Source: Furcasterigmium furcatum (Eukaryota; Ascomycota; Sordariomycetes; Glomerellales; Plectosphaerellaceae). Taken from it: a stretch of 64,000 bases of DNA. Made by a program: the position numbers and the translations under genes. The notes under the pieces are model-generated. The model had not been told where the DNA came from, searched no databases, and saw only the letters and a list, made by a program, of their open reading frames with translations. Location of the stretch: the NCBI GenBank assembly GCA_001599815.1, contig BCIA01000006.1:622961-686960 (forward strand), given 5' to 3'. This document shows, piece after piece, positions 11,237 to 22,410 of the stretch; the stretch's first letter is position 1, and every line of letters begins with the position of its first letter.

Positions 11237-13286
11237 TTACAGGGCATTGCTAGCGCAGCTGAAAACCCCCCGAGTCGTCCCCGCCCTGAACTCGTCAATA
11301 ATCCCCTCCACGCTCGCGTACGTCCCGACCGTCAGGAAGAAGCAGCCGATGAAAATAATGAACACATTCACCGCGACGGACAACAGATCCACGACCCGGT
11401 TCGACGACTGCCGGTGTACCTTTTTGTCCGCGGAGCGCATGCGGAAGTACGCGAGTCCCCAGAAGATGAACCCGAAGAACGAGTCGAAGAGCGACGACAT
11501 GAGCGACAGCACTGGGCCGGGTCAGATATGCGGTGAGCACAGTACTGGTAGCCTGGAGACTTACACGATGTGAAGATGGGAATGACCTGCGAGATGATAA
11601 AGGCGACGATCCAGGTGGTCACTGGTCTCGGTCAGCTACCGTTCCAACACACTCAGCGCCCTCTAGGTTGGCTGAACTCACGCAGAATGCCGGCCCAGGT
11701 GCCCCAGCCAACAACAGTATGGTTGTTGATGTGCCGCCTATTGTTCTTGAAGATCCTGAAGAAGACGAACCGGCTCGAGACGCTCGCGTACAGCACCCCC
11801 AGGAAGATGAGGGTCGGGATCATGAACGAGAAGGATATCTTCTTGTACTTGTCCGACAGCGACCCGAACGCCGGCGCCGTCATGTACTGGTTGCCTGTGT
11901 AGGCGTAGATGACCGACCCGACGATACCGAAGACGATGATCTCGGCGATCGTGCACGCCCAGAGGGCCTTGGGGAAGTCGCTGGGTTTGTTGTCAGTCGA
12001 TGGCCCGGGTTTTCTGTCAGGGCTCGTGGACTCACCGCGGATTGCGCATCTCGGCAATGAAGCTCGGGAGCGTGATCTGGCCAATGAAGGTGTAGCTGAT
12101 GCTCAGGAACGCATTCATGCCCGCGACGAAGGTGGTCCCCTTGACGGGGATCGCCGTCACGATGGGGTTGCCCCCGACTTGCGAGACACCCTGCGCGTCG
12201 CGGAAGATCGACTGAGGGTTCCAGCCGGCGGGGTGGTCCTCGATGGCCGAGAAAATGGTCGCCAGGATGACGGAGATGAACGTGAAGAAGGCCGATGCGA
12301 ACGCCAGCTTCGAGAGCATGTCGAAGGTGCGGGGGAGCGAGCAGAGCCAGGAGATGACGACCATGACCACGGAGAAGACGACCGTGCTGCAGGTGATGGA
12401 GTCGTATTCGGTCATGGTGTTGAGGTACTCTGCCCCGATGAGGACGTGGAGGCCCTGGATGAACTGGGCAGCGAGAGTCAGCATCATAAGACGGTCCGGG
12501 GAGGGAGTGCATCACGAACCGTGTTGTTCAGGATGAACATGACCGCAGTTCCGTACCACGCCCACCTCTGGCCCCAGAAGAGCATCTGCCCGATGTCGCA
12601 GATGTCGCGGACCTCGGGGTGTCGGAGGCAAAACTGCCATAGCACGAGGGATCTGGATGGGTCAGTTGAGGACCGGCTCGCTCACTCGGGACCAAAGCAA
12701 CCCACGTGTAGAGCACGGTTCCGGCGATGAAGACCGTCAGGATCAAGCTAGGGAGAGTAAGTACGCCGCCCATCAAGGTGAGATCCAGTCGAATAATCCT
12801 ACCCAGGGACCAGGCCCAGCACGCTGTATGCCCAAGGGAAGCTCATGATAGCCTATGCATGTCAGACGCTACGCGAATACGCCCCAGACTCGGCCAACAT
12901 ACCAGACAGATGTACTCAGAGAAGAGCAGCCCTGCAGTCTACATGCATGTCAGATCACAGTCTCACACAGACACACCCCCAGGAGGCATCACCTTCTGCC
13001 AGCTGCAAGTCCTGTACTGGATAGCGCACCCCTCCTCCGACTCGAGCTGCTTGTGAAGCATAGCCTCGCTCGACTCCTCGCTGGCGGTGTCGCTCGTGAC
13101 CATCGAGGGCGATATGGGGGCGATGCGCGGGCCGATGGTCATGTCCTTGCTGCCGAACCAGTGCCCGAACCCCCTGGGACGGGACTCGATATCGCGATCC
13201 GGGGGAGGAGACTCGGAGCTGGGAGGGCTCTTCTCGGAGCCGGTCGACCGCCGGTCCGGCTCCGGGAATTTGGCGGAATTGTCCAT
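11237..13286 (-). CDS. Amino-acid transporter, AAAP family (neutral amino-acid permease-like)
   Basis: Nine exons: 13286-12993, 12938-12903, 12852-12803, 12747-12706, 12652-12520, 12463-12036, 11980-11682, 11621-11565 and 11511-11237. They give 537 residues and all phases agree. The N-terminus (~95 residues) is hydrophilic and Ser/Pro-rich. YRTCSWQKTAGLLFSEY marks entry to the transmembrane core typical of fungal AAAP permeases (compare N. crassa Mtr). About 11 hydrophobic segments follow, including ICLAIMSFPWAYSVLG, GLHVLIGAEYLNTM and FIGQITLPSFIAEMRNP. It most likely moves neutral or aromatic amino acids with protons at the plasma membrane. Five introns in the first ~170 codons produce very short exons (36, 50 and 42 nt), which automatic prediction could miss. 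Confidence 0.9.
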
Positions 13287-14312
13287 GGTAGTCGGCAGGG
13301 AGATCGACAGAAGTCCGTGGTCTTTGTCAGGTATGGTGATGTTTTCAGGGTCGGAGAGCTTGGTCTAGCTCATGAGGAAGAAAATTATGAAGTAAGCTTA
13401 AACGTCACTGAGCAGCAACTTCTCGAAAGAGGTAAGAAAGGGAGGAGAAACCAGAATCCAGGAACCCGGGGGAGACAGAGAGACACGTGAAAACGGCAGC
13501 TTGTATACTGCCCGGGCGAGAAATTCCCCGTACCACGATGGAAAACCTCCCATATGACGTGCTCTGAATACCTGTTTACCGCCCAATAACGCTCACCACC
13601 TTCCTCTCCGCGTCCGGCAAGCGGCAACTCAAAGGGGGCTCGGGGCGGATGACGTGAGGGATCTATCCTGTCTCCCGTCTAAGATGGCGGTAGATCGCCC
13701 CCAACGGCGGCGGACGCCCTGGAAATAAGCAGCTTGACTCGTTGCGGATCGTGCCTCGGCGCAAGGGCGGCGGAACGTCTGCCACGCTTCGGCGCAGAGA
13801 TGCCGGGTGCGGCCAATGAGCGGAGGGGCGGCGGCGCCGCGATGACGGGGGATCCGGAAATGGCCACCCGCCGGCGCCAGGCCGTGCCGAAGCTTGTGCT
13901 GGCGCCGTGGGGTGGGCGGGTTACCGCGTGTCGCGTGTGAGGTTTTTCAGCTGTGGCGATGGCAGGCCCGGCAGATGATACGCCAAGAGATCTGTCATCG
14001 GGGAACCGTCTTGGCAGGGATGGTCACTGTCGGGGAGGGGAAAAGGGGGTCACGATGCATCATGTGTCCACCACGACTGGTGGGATGTGGTACAGCGACA
14101 CGAAAAACACGTCACAGTGGGGGGGGACAAAATGTATTGAATACTTTTCATTCATTGCTCATAATCGTGAAATACCTATGCATCCGTGCAAACGCCTGCT
14201 ATGCTACTCTTCTGCTCATGGTCATGCTCATGAGGATGCGGGGGTTCCCGCCTGCTATGCTCATCTTCTGCTCATTGCTCATGTGAATGTAGGGGCTTCT
14301 CACGCCGCCAGC
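13287..14312. other. Intergenic region with local direct repeats
   Basis: This lies between the start of the transporter and the stop of the T5orf172 protein (both minus). It contains the imperfect repeat listed separately near 14.2 kb and otherwise nothing recognisable. Confidence 0.5.
14193..14283. repeat. Imperfect direct repeat, two copies
   Basis: The unit CGCCTGCTATGCT.. followed by CTTCTGCTCAT occurs at 14193-14220 and again at 14249-14283, with TGCTCATG motifs between and after. It lies just beyond the stop codon of the neighbouring gene. It looks like a local slippage duplication; no mobile-element ends are seen. Confidence 0.6.
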
Positions 14313-15596
14313 TCACGGCTGCGTCTCATCGAACCCAACCCACCGCCGAATCACCTCATCAACCCTCCCAACACCCTCCCTGGTCGCATCGACCTCGAAC
14401 CACTCGCGATGATCCCGCCCGCAGGCATCGCAGCTCCCCCGGATCGCCTTGAGCCCCATCCCGCCGAGCTCGATGTGCACGAGCCGCTCGACCCGGTGGC
14501 AGTGCGGCGTCATCCGCGGCGCCTCGCCCGACGCCTCGCTCGACCCGGGGAGGTAGGGATAGTACCGCAGGACCTCGATCTCGTACCCGCACTGGCGTGA
14601 CCACTGCTGCATCCTGCGCTGGACGTTCGTGGCGCGCCCGATCTTGAGGAGCATCGTCTTCTCGGACGAGGCGTTGGAGGACCTGGCGAAGGCGGCGACG
14701 GCGTCGCTGGGCCGGCGCGAGCGTGAAGATTCGGACGGCGGCGCGAGGAGGGAGCGGGCCGCGTCGACGGGGGGCACGAGGCCGCCGCGGCCCGAGGACG
14801 GGGGCGTCATCCAGAACATGTAGATGTAGCCCGGCTCCTCCGAGTCGACGTAGGGGCGCGCGAGCTCGGCCATGAGCGCCGATGCCGTCTGCGGCTCGGT
14901 GTCGACGGGGATGAGGGAGAGGTAGGTACCGGTCTGCGAGGTGGTGGACGACTTGCGGGAGCGCTTGGTCGGCGACTGCGAGGAGCTGCTGTAGCGGGAC
15001 TGGCGGCCGGGGCTCGGGATGGCGAGGTTCTGCTTCGAGGGCCGCGGCGGGGTCGGGACGTATTGGTTCTGGACGGGCTTCGGCTGGGGTCGGGCGGGAG
15101 GGTCTTCGTGGACCTCGTCGATGGGCACGCTGAAGCAGAAACAGCAGGACAGCGACTTCTTAGGCCTGGGCCGGGTCATGGTCGACGGGGGCGGCCTGGC
15201 GTGGCCGTTGGTCGGCTTCGGTCGCCCATTCTTCTGCTTCTTCGACTGCTTCTTCTGTTCCAGCTCGATGAGGCCCAGTCGGTCGGCCAGGGTGTCGAGG
15301 CTCGTGCGTTCTTCGAGGATCGGGGTCGCGGTTACGCGGGGGCCGGGACTCGAGCGGGCGGAGAGGGCGGCCTGGTCTTTGTGCTGCCAGCAGTACAGCG
15401 ACTCGTCTCGGGGGTCGTCGTCGACGATCTTGCTCTTCCGCGGCCGCGGGAGGAGGGTGTGGGCAGGAGCAGGACGAGGCGCGATCGCCCGCCGGCAGGG
15501 TCTGCCGTTGGAGGTGATTCCGCGGCATGTGCTGCCCGGGTTCTTGGAGTCGCTTCGAGCGACGAGAGACTCGGGGGTATTCGCGATGAATGGCAT
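14313..15596 (-). CDS. T5orf172 / DUF1766 (GIY-YIG-like) domain protein
   Basis: Single exon of 427 residues. The first ~240 residues are low-complexity, Pro/Ser/Arg-rich, with a short conserved start SRCRG-like motif (STCRGITSNGRPCRR) typical of this fungal family. The C-terminal domain opens with GYIYMFWMTP, continues with LKIGRATNVQRRMQQW, and has the His/Glu segment CHRVERLVHIEL, matching the layout of T5orf172 domains related to GIY-YIG nucleases. It ends with a C-x2-C (CDACGRDHREWFE) element. Members occur in phage, fungi and S. pombe (a meiotically up-regulated gene), but their activity in fungi is unestablished. A DNA-associated nuclear role is plausible. Confidence 0.85.
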   Translation of the reverse strand: MPFIANTPESLVARSDSKNPGSTCRGITSNGRPCRRAIAPRPAPAHTLLPRPRKSKIVDDDPRDESLYCWQHKDQAALSARSSPGPRVTATPILEERTSLDTLADRLGLIELEQKKQSKKQKNGRPKPTNGHARPPPSTMTRPRPKKSLSCCFCFSVPIDEVHEDPPARPQPKPVQNQYVPTPPRPSKQNLAIPSPGRQSRYSSSSQSPTKRSRKSSTTSQTGTYLSLIPVDTEPQTASALMAELARPYVDSEEPGYIYMFWMTPPSSGRGGLVPPVDAARSLLAPPSESSRSRRPSDAVAAFARSSNASSEKTMLLKIGRATNVQRRMQQWSRQCGYEIEVLRYYPYLPGSSEASGEAPRMTPHCHRVERLVHIELGGMGLKAIRGSCDACGRDHREWFEVDATREGVGRVDEVIRRWVGFDETQP

Positions 15597-17477
15597 GGTT
15601 GCGGCGGGACTGGTGTTGAAGTGGCAGCGGCGCCCTGCAGCTGGCCTCCTGCCTCGCCTCGCGGGTACTGAGGATATAAGTAGGAGCGCGAAGTGAGGAG
15701 CAAAATCAGGGAATCATCAGGCTTGGCCGAGATCACGGCTCGCAGCGCTGCATGACTGGGCGTGAATCAGGGACATCCAGTCTGGTGCAGTCTGCGAGGG
15801 GTGACTGGTCACTGAGTGACTGACTGACTGCATGCCCCTGGCCCGGGTGCAGGGCGGCGGTGCGTCTGGCTGAATCAAGGAGGTTGGGTGCCTTTTCCTG
15901 TTCTTGGGACCATCGCCAAGATGGACGGAAGACCACTGGGCGGGATCCAGTGGATGTCATCGGGGTGGCTGGGGGTGGGCACCAGCCACTGAAGGCCGGT
16001 GGATCCAGGGCCGGGTACCCGCTGTGGCTCAACACCGAATGTGTCCCTCACGCAGCCAAGCAGCCAAGCTCCTCAAATTGCTTCTTACCACGAACTCGCT
16101 CCCAATGGAACCGCCATCCTGAATCGTCGGACACCCTCATCGTGGACCCCAGATGCCAAGGACCGTGAGCGCCCAAAGAGGAGGCTCGCTCGTCGTGGTA
16201 CCCCTGATCTCCCGCTGTGCCAAGCCGGTTCATCGGCCAAGCATTCTTCTGCCCACACATCCGAAAGCTTGTGGACGATCGGCTTGGATCCTCGGGATCA
16301 TCAGGATCATCAGGAGCTCGTGGATGTTGCTGGAGGGCATCCCTCTCCTCCGGGAAACGTCGTCCCGGCCGACCAGCCTGGATCGCACGAGAGGAACTTC
16401 AGTCTGTCTGCACCTCGAGATCCGGACTCAGCAACGTTGCACCGCGGACTCGTCCAGCTGAGCAGAGCCCGGGCTCTGGACCTGTTCCATGCACAGTCCC
16501 GGCCCCAACCGAGTTATCCGCGCAAAAACGACATGTTGACCGCTCTCCTCGCATTGTCGACGCCTTCTGTGCCTCGACAATACGTCTGCTGACCGCAACC
16601 AGCGCTGCTCTCTGCATGAGGACCGGACCGGGCAAGATGGAGGGCGCCCTTCGCTTAACGCTGCGGCTTTCAGACAGACAGAAGAGGGGAGCTCACGCAG
16701 CTCCGACTCGAGCTACAGCTCCAGCTCGAGCTATCCCCATACTATTCTTTGTCCCTTGCGTCCCCCGGCCGGCGCCAATAGGGACGCAAATCCCCTCGGG
16801 GAACCACACCGCATCTCCAAATCCGTCCTGGGATCACACGCACATGGACTGGACTGGCACACAAAGCCCTGCCCTGCCCTGACCGGACCTGACCTAGACC
16901 TGGGGCCCCCCTAATATTTCATTTTCCCGCCCCTCCAGCAGCAGCCCATCAGCGGGCGCCTGCGCCATTTTGCCCATTGGATCGGGTGCCTGGCTACGTC
17001 GGTCAACACCCGAAGCCGGTCACTCTGCCGCGCGATTCTCGAGCTGCGATACAACAAGGCCAAGTATCGCGATGCCCCTCGACTGCCTCTTTTCCTGCCC
17101 CGGCTAGCCCCGTAGGCGGCCTCCAGGCGAGCCCAGAGGGGCCTCGTGAAATGACAGGAGGCACGGAGACACACGAGAAATGTCTCCATCCATTCATTGT
17201 CATGTGTCGCCGCCCGGCGGTTGAAATGCCGCACGCACGCAACAGAGTTTACTTCGGCTGTCCGTGGCCGTCCGGCCGTTTTCACGTTTAAAAGGGCCCC
17301 GGGCTGTCAGTCTGTCGTGCTCGCGTGAACTGCTGCCATCCCATCGTCTCTCGCGTCTCCTGTCTCTCTGTCTGCCCGTCGTCCCTCTGCCCAGCTCCCG
17401 CCCCGGCATCCTCTCGGCCTCCCCTCGGCTTCTCCCAAAAGTTGCACGTCGCGCGTCGCCCTCTCCCACGCAGATCC
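15597..17477. other. Divergent intergenic region (about 1.9 kb)
   Basis: This is the promoter space between the T5orf172 gene (minus) and the GNAT gene (plus). The right part is C/T- and CAGCTC-rich, with a near-duplicate of AGCTCCGACTCGAGCTA at 16699-16733. Long frames exist but are compositional; none has domains. Confidence 0.5.
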
Positions 17478-18320
17478 ATGCAGATCCGCCACGCAACCCT
17501 CGATGACCTGCCCGCCGTCGCGGAAGTCATCGTCGCCGCCCTCGCGGAGGACTCGTCCCTGAGAGGCCTCTTCCCGCCGGGCTTCCGCAAGGACCCGGCG
17601 TGCGAGCAGTATGCGCAGGAGATCCTGAGGCGGTACCTCTCGCCCGAGAACCTCGACTGGCTGGTCCTCCTGCTCGAGGTGCCCAAGGGCGCGTCGACCG
17701 TCGTGGCCTCGGTGGCGATCTGGGACATGTCGCACTCGCGATACCACAACACATGGCGGCGAGAGTGTACGTACATGAGCCCGGCTACTTCTATAACAGT
17801 GCGATCGCGAGAAAATCCCCCACTAACACGATCCCCCCCAGCAACGTCAACGCTCGGTGACATCGACGACCTCCTCCCGGTCATGTACCCGCACGCGAGC
17901 GCCTCGGTCGCAGAAAAGCTCGCGGCGCTCAGCAGCGCCATCTCCTCTCGCCAGCGGCAGCACTTCGAGAGCCTCGAGCCGTACGTCTACCTCGAGGTGC
18001 TCGCGACGCACCCGGCGCACCGCGGGCACGGGTACGCCAAGGCGCTGTGCGCCGTGGGCGTCGAGCAGGCGCAGAAGCAGGACCTGACGGTCGCGGTGCT
18101 GACGAGCTCGCGCGGGTACATCTTCTTCTCTGGGCTGGCGTTCGCGGACCTCGGGTGCGTGTCGGTGCGCGGCGCCGACCGCGACGGCGGCCGCGCGCGC
18201 GACGACTGCGTGCTCAAGGTCATGGTGCTGCACCCGCCGCAGAAGACGCGGAGGAGGCGATCCAGCGGCGTGATCGGGTCGCTGATGGCGTATGTGTCGC
18301 CGGCGGGGAGCTTCAAGTGA
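17478..18320 (+). CDS. GNAT-family N-acetyltransferase
   Basis: Two exons, 17478-17766 and 17842-18320, give 255 residues. The intron (75 nt, GTACGT..CCCAG, branch CACTAACAC) is a multiple of three, so unspliced reading is open too. Splicing removes a non-conserved insertion. The start MQIRHATLDDLPAV is the usual GNAT opening, with beta-1 and then the DD.. helix. Motif A is LEVLATHPAHRGHGYAKAL, with RGHGYA as the acetyl-CoA pyrophosphate loop. The frame is open further upstream, but the Met at 17478 fits the fold. The substrate is unknown; fungal paralogues act on small amines or proteins. Confidence 0.88.
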   Translation: MQIRHATLDDLPAVAEVIVAALAEDSSLRGLFPPGFRKDPACEQYAQEILRRYLSPENLDWLVLLLEVPKGASTVVASVAIWDMSHSRYHNTWRRECTYMSPATSITVRSRENPPLTRSPPATSTLGDIDDLLPVMYPHASASVAEKLAALSSAISSRQRQHFESLEPYVYLEVLATHPAHRGHGYAKALCAVGVEQAQKQDLTVAVLTSSRGYIFFSGLAFADLGCVSVRGADRDGGRARDDCVLKVMVLHPPQKTRRRRSSGVIGSLMAYVSPAGSFK

Positions 18321-18954
18321 CGGACGGGCGCGGAGGTCTAGCGAGCGTGCTTTGGTTCTCTTCTTCATGATGATCTACGATAATGACGACTGAGTCGAGT
18401 TTCCCGGAGTCGGTGTGTTGCCGAGGCCCGCAACTCGCCACTCAGTCTCTTTGAGTGATGATGATACGCCTGAAGTCTGAGATGTTCTCATGGTGTCTCT
18501 GATGACATCTGATGGATCTAGCTACATCCATCCCCTGACGTCGCCCTATGTCAAGTCTCGGCATCCAAAGTCCGTCCAGCCATCCCGTCCGCCCCCGGAT
18601 CTTGGCGCAGGATGGCCCCAAATGCTGCAGCCTAGCCAAGATGTCCCCGGCGAACAGGACAAAGGGTTGGCGTGCGTCCTGATGGGTCCCGATAGCACCG
18701 GCGCCCGCCATGATTGGTGTTTAGGCCCAGGAATCTCACCACGCCATTTTGGTCGCTGCGCTTCTTGTTCGTCGCTTTCCAGGCTGCCATTTAACGACCG
18801 CTGGTTTATAGACGGGTCAACTCACCGGGAGGAGGACTGAGTTATTTCGAGCCTCTGACTATCATGAACGACACTTATTAACGAACGACGTTCAGTCCAA
18901 TCGCCATCGAGACGGGGAAAACACCTCACTACTCGCCCGGGATCGCTCACAGAA
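18321..18954. other. Intergenic region
   Basis: Short gap between two plus-strand genes (GNAT and ankyrin protein). Nothing recognisable. Confidence 0.5.
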
Positions 18955-21349
18955 ATGAGGGAAAAGCTGGTCGCGTCGCCCGAGGAGACGATTCCTCAGC
19001 TCGCGGCACGATGCGTCGCCGTGTCGAACCGAAGCGCCCGGGTCAGCCTGAGCCTGGAAAAGGCGGCCGCCAACGGACGCTCCGAGTCGGTCGGACAGAT
19101 GAAGAGCATCGCCAGCACGGTCGGCGACTTTGTGCAGGAAATGGACATGCTGGCGACGCTGCTCGAGGGGACAGCGGCCCTGTCCGAGTCGAGCCGGCGA
19201 CACCTCGAGGTCCTCATCGGCGATGCCGAGGAGCTGGCGTCTCTCACGGGGTCGGTGCTGCGCAATGGCAATCAGAGTGACAGTCTCGAGTCGGCTGCTC
19301 TGGAGAAGCTGGTTCAGACGGAGAAGACATGGAAGATGATGCTGCAGCTCGTCATGTCCTTCCAGAGCCTGGTGCAGTTGTATGTCCTGCATGCGCCCTT
19401 CATGATCGCCACTCAACTCACAGCAATACAGACAAGATGAGGGCGACGCGGCCCAGGTGCTCGAGATGACGACGTCCGACTTTGACGAGCTCGAGCGACT
19501 CATCAGCAGAGTCCAGGTAACAGACCCCCATCAGGGGCAGCCCCTAACGATCGCCACGTCCTCGAGGTCCGCGCCGCCGCCGCCGCCATCACCGCCATCA
19601 CCCGAAGACAGGACAGGCCTCCCAGACTACGACACGGTAGTGTGCACGCCCACATCCCCCGGCGACCACAAGCAGCAGATCCTCGCCCCCGAGGAGCCAG
19701 GAGAGCCGTCTTCCCCGGCCCCGAAGCCGAAGATGGGCGCCGTCGGCGGCTTCTTCCGCTCGCTCTCGAACAAGTTCGGCAGCCCCGTCCAGCCGCTCGT
19801 CACTCCTCTCTGCCAGGCCGCCGCGGCGGGCAACATCAGCCAGGTCCGCGGCCTGCTCCTCGAGGGGGTCGACATCAACGGCCACAACGCAGAAGGCTAC
19901 ACGTCCGTGACGTCCGCGATTCACAGCGAGAGCCACAAGAACCAGCTCGAGGTGGTCCGTTTCCTCCTCGACAGCGGCGCCAAGGTCACCACCAAGGACG
20001 CCATCTGGTCCCTCCCCCCGCTCTGGCACGCGTCCCGCGCCGGCCGCGCCGACATCGTCGACCTCCTCATCTCGCGCGGCGCGGACCCCCGGGACAAGAG
20101 CACCTCCGGGTTCCCGTACTTCTACGACGCCGTCGAGAAGGACCCGGCGCCGGTCATCGAGCTCCTCATCCGGCGCGGCGCCGACCCCAACGTCAAGAAC
20201 CTCAGTGGCAAGCCCGCCATCATCTCGTGCGCGAAGCGCGGCGACATGGTCAAGGTCCGCACGCTCCTCGACGCCGGCGCCAGCATCTCGGCCACGACGC
20301 CCACGGGCCACCCGATGCTCTCCATCGCCATCTCGGCCAAGAACCACGAGATGGCCCGCTTCCTCCTCGGCTACGGCGCCAAGCCCCACGGCAAGGACGG
20401 CTACGGCAACGCCCTCATCTCCCTCGCCGTCGAGAACGAGGACGTCCCGATGGCCACGCTCCTCCTCGCCAGCGGCGCGCCCCCCAACGGGACCGACATC
20501 TACGGCAACCCCTGCCTCGTCACTGCCGTGCAGAAGGACGTCCCGGAGCTCACGGCCCTCCTCCTCGCGCACGGCGCCGACGCCGACGCCAAGGACTACA
20601 CCGGCCGCCCCGTCCTCGCCACCGCCGTCATCCAGAACAAGTACCCCCACGCGAAGCTCCTCCTCGAGCACGGCGCCTCCGCCACGATCCCCGGCAACCG
20701 CTCCGGCGGCGCCCACCTCATCACCACGCTCATCAAGCAGTCCAACCCCGACCGCGACGCGCAGGCCGCCTTCCTCCGCCTCCTCCTCCGCCACGGGTCG
20801 AACCCCGACCTGCAGCCGGGCGCGTGGGACGCGAGCACCTCGCACACGCCCGCGGGGCACTGCATCAAGGACGGCAAGACGGAGCTGCTGCAGATCCTCC
20901 TCGAGCACGGCGCCGACCCGCACCGGTCGGGGCAGAACGGGACGAAGGCGCTGTGGGACCCGCTGAGCAGGGACACGCCGTTCCGGTACGCCGTGGGCAT
21001 GGGGCGGGTCGAGGGCGTGCGGACGCTGCTGGAGGGGGGCGCGATCGCGAGGCTCAGGGGCACGCAGATCGACGTCGACAGGGTGCTGCTGGAGGCGGCG
21101 GCGACGACGCGCAGCGTCGAGATTATCGGGATGCTGCTCGACGAGGGCGTCGAGGACCCGGTGAGGGCGCTGGGGGCGTCGGCCGCGCTGAACAACGAGG
21201 AGCTGAAGATGGCGCTGGAGGAGAGGGTGAGGCGGCTCGGACTGGCGGCGAGGGTGTTGAGGGATACTCCGCCGCCGCCGTACGAGGGGGGCGTGATCGT
21301 TGCGAGGGATCGGAAGAGGTTGGTCAAGGCGAAGGGGAGGTGTCAGTAA
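18955..21349 (+). CDS. Ankyrin-repeat protein with helical N-terminal domain
   Basis: Two exons, 18955-19379 and 19432-21349, give 780 residues; the intron is 52 nt (GTATGT..TACAG). Residues 1-170 are predicted all-helical (for example SVGQMKSIASTVGDFVQEMD). A Pro/Ser-rich linker of about 100 residues with a PPPPPSPPSP run follows, then roughly ten or eleven ankyrin repeats. Repeat hallmarks include LLLEGVDINGHN, LLISRGADPRDK, LLIRRGADPNVK, LLAHGADADAK and LLEHGADPHRSG. Ankyrin arrays bind proteins, so this is probably a cytosolic scaffold or sensor. No enzymatic domain is visible. The long coding stretch produces an equally long mirror frame on the minus strand, which is an artefact of composition. 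Confidence 0.88.
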
Positions 21350-22410
21350 GGTAGATTGAAGATACCCAGTTTGGCAGAATACAGTCCTTGAAGCGTTGCC
21401 TTGGGTCCTGTAAGGACATGCCGTGACGAGCTCGATGTATCCATTGAGTCTGAGTTGATGGAGTTGGAACACATGAGTTCGGCTTCCTTGAGCCTTACTT
21501 GATCCAATGGCCCTAGCAGCTTATGGCCATTGACCAGTGCTTACTAGGATATTCGGTGCATCTATCTCAAGAAGGAAAACAGAAAGTTTACTACTACAAT
21601 ACTAATCATATCAGCTAGGTTTCTCATTTGGGCCTAACGGGAGAATGCTGGAGGTCTGCACATCTGGCAGGAACAGTGACCATTCGATTGATCATCTAGT
21701 CATGCTGCGCGCGAGGTGATTGTCAGAGACTCGAGGGCTTCTGAGGACGTACATCTCCTTGAGCGATCCGTTGACAATGCTATGGTGGTCTTTCGGTTTG
21801 ACGGTCATTCTAGAGCTGCTAATCGAAGGCCGTCCAGCTCAACGATGACTTGAAGTTACCGTTACTGTGCGATTTGTGCCAACAGGGTGACTGTGAGATG
21901 AGCGGTGGGGGCAAGCGTCGGTGAACCAACATGATCCGGACTTATTTTTGGCTTTCGACCTGGGACGGCATCGCCTGGGATCAAGCAAGGGAGCCCTCAG
22001 TTCGTAATGGATCGACATGCGGGGTTGAGCAGACATCATGATGATTCATGGAAGAGCTGCATGGGGTGGGAGATGTCTTAGAAAGAATAAGGACCCATCC
22101 AGTTTGCCAATATCTTGTAGAGTTCTGGGGCAGTTGAGAGATGTGCCAACAAACTGTAATAACCCGCATTGCTTCTACTCCCAGCCATGCAGCTGTTTTC
22201 ACCTTGTTGGGGCATGGGTGGGTTGCCAAGCAGGGCAAAAGCAAGTCAAGAGATATCCATGGATGTATTCTTCGCATGCATCAACTCGGAGTCTCATTTT
22301 CCATCCGTGCCGCTGCTGTTATAAATATTCAGACAAGTCCCGCGAGTGATCTCTACGTGGCAAACCCTCCTCTAAATCCAACATAGACCCCTGACCTCCC
22401 ACTATTCACC
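21350..22410. other. Intergenic region, AT-richer than surroundings
   Basis: No supported gene is present. The right end carries the TATA element for the acyltransferase. Confidence 0.5.
22320..22327 (+). promoter_or_regulatory. TATA box of the acyltransferase gene
   Basis: TATAAATA, 83-91 bp upstream of the ATG at 22411. The sequence is canonical and the spacing normal for a fungal promoter. Confidence 0.5.

Noticed and set aside
14193..14283. CRISPR-like or transposon terminal repeat
   Set aside because: Only two imperfect copies with no regular spacer and no inverted ends; a local duplication explains it.
19517..19611. Possible second intron in the ankyrin gene (GTAACA..GACAG)
   Set aside because: The available acceptors break the reading phase; the frame is open through this Pro-rich linker, so it was kept as coding.
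19598..21472. A 624-codon open frame on the minus strand opposite the ankyrin gene
   Set aside because: It is the mirror of a GC-rich coding sequence with third-position bias; the product is Arg/Val/Glu/Gly-rich repeats without domains, while the plus strand encodes clear ankyrin repeats.
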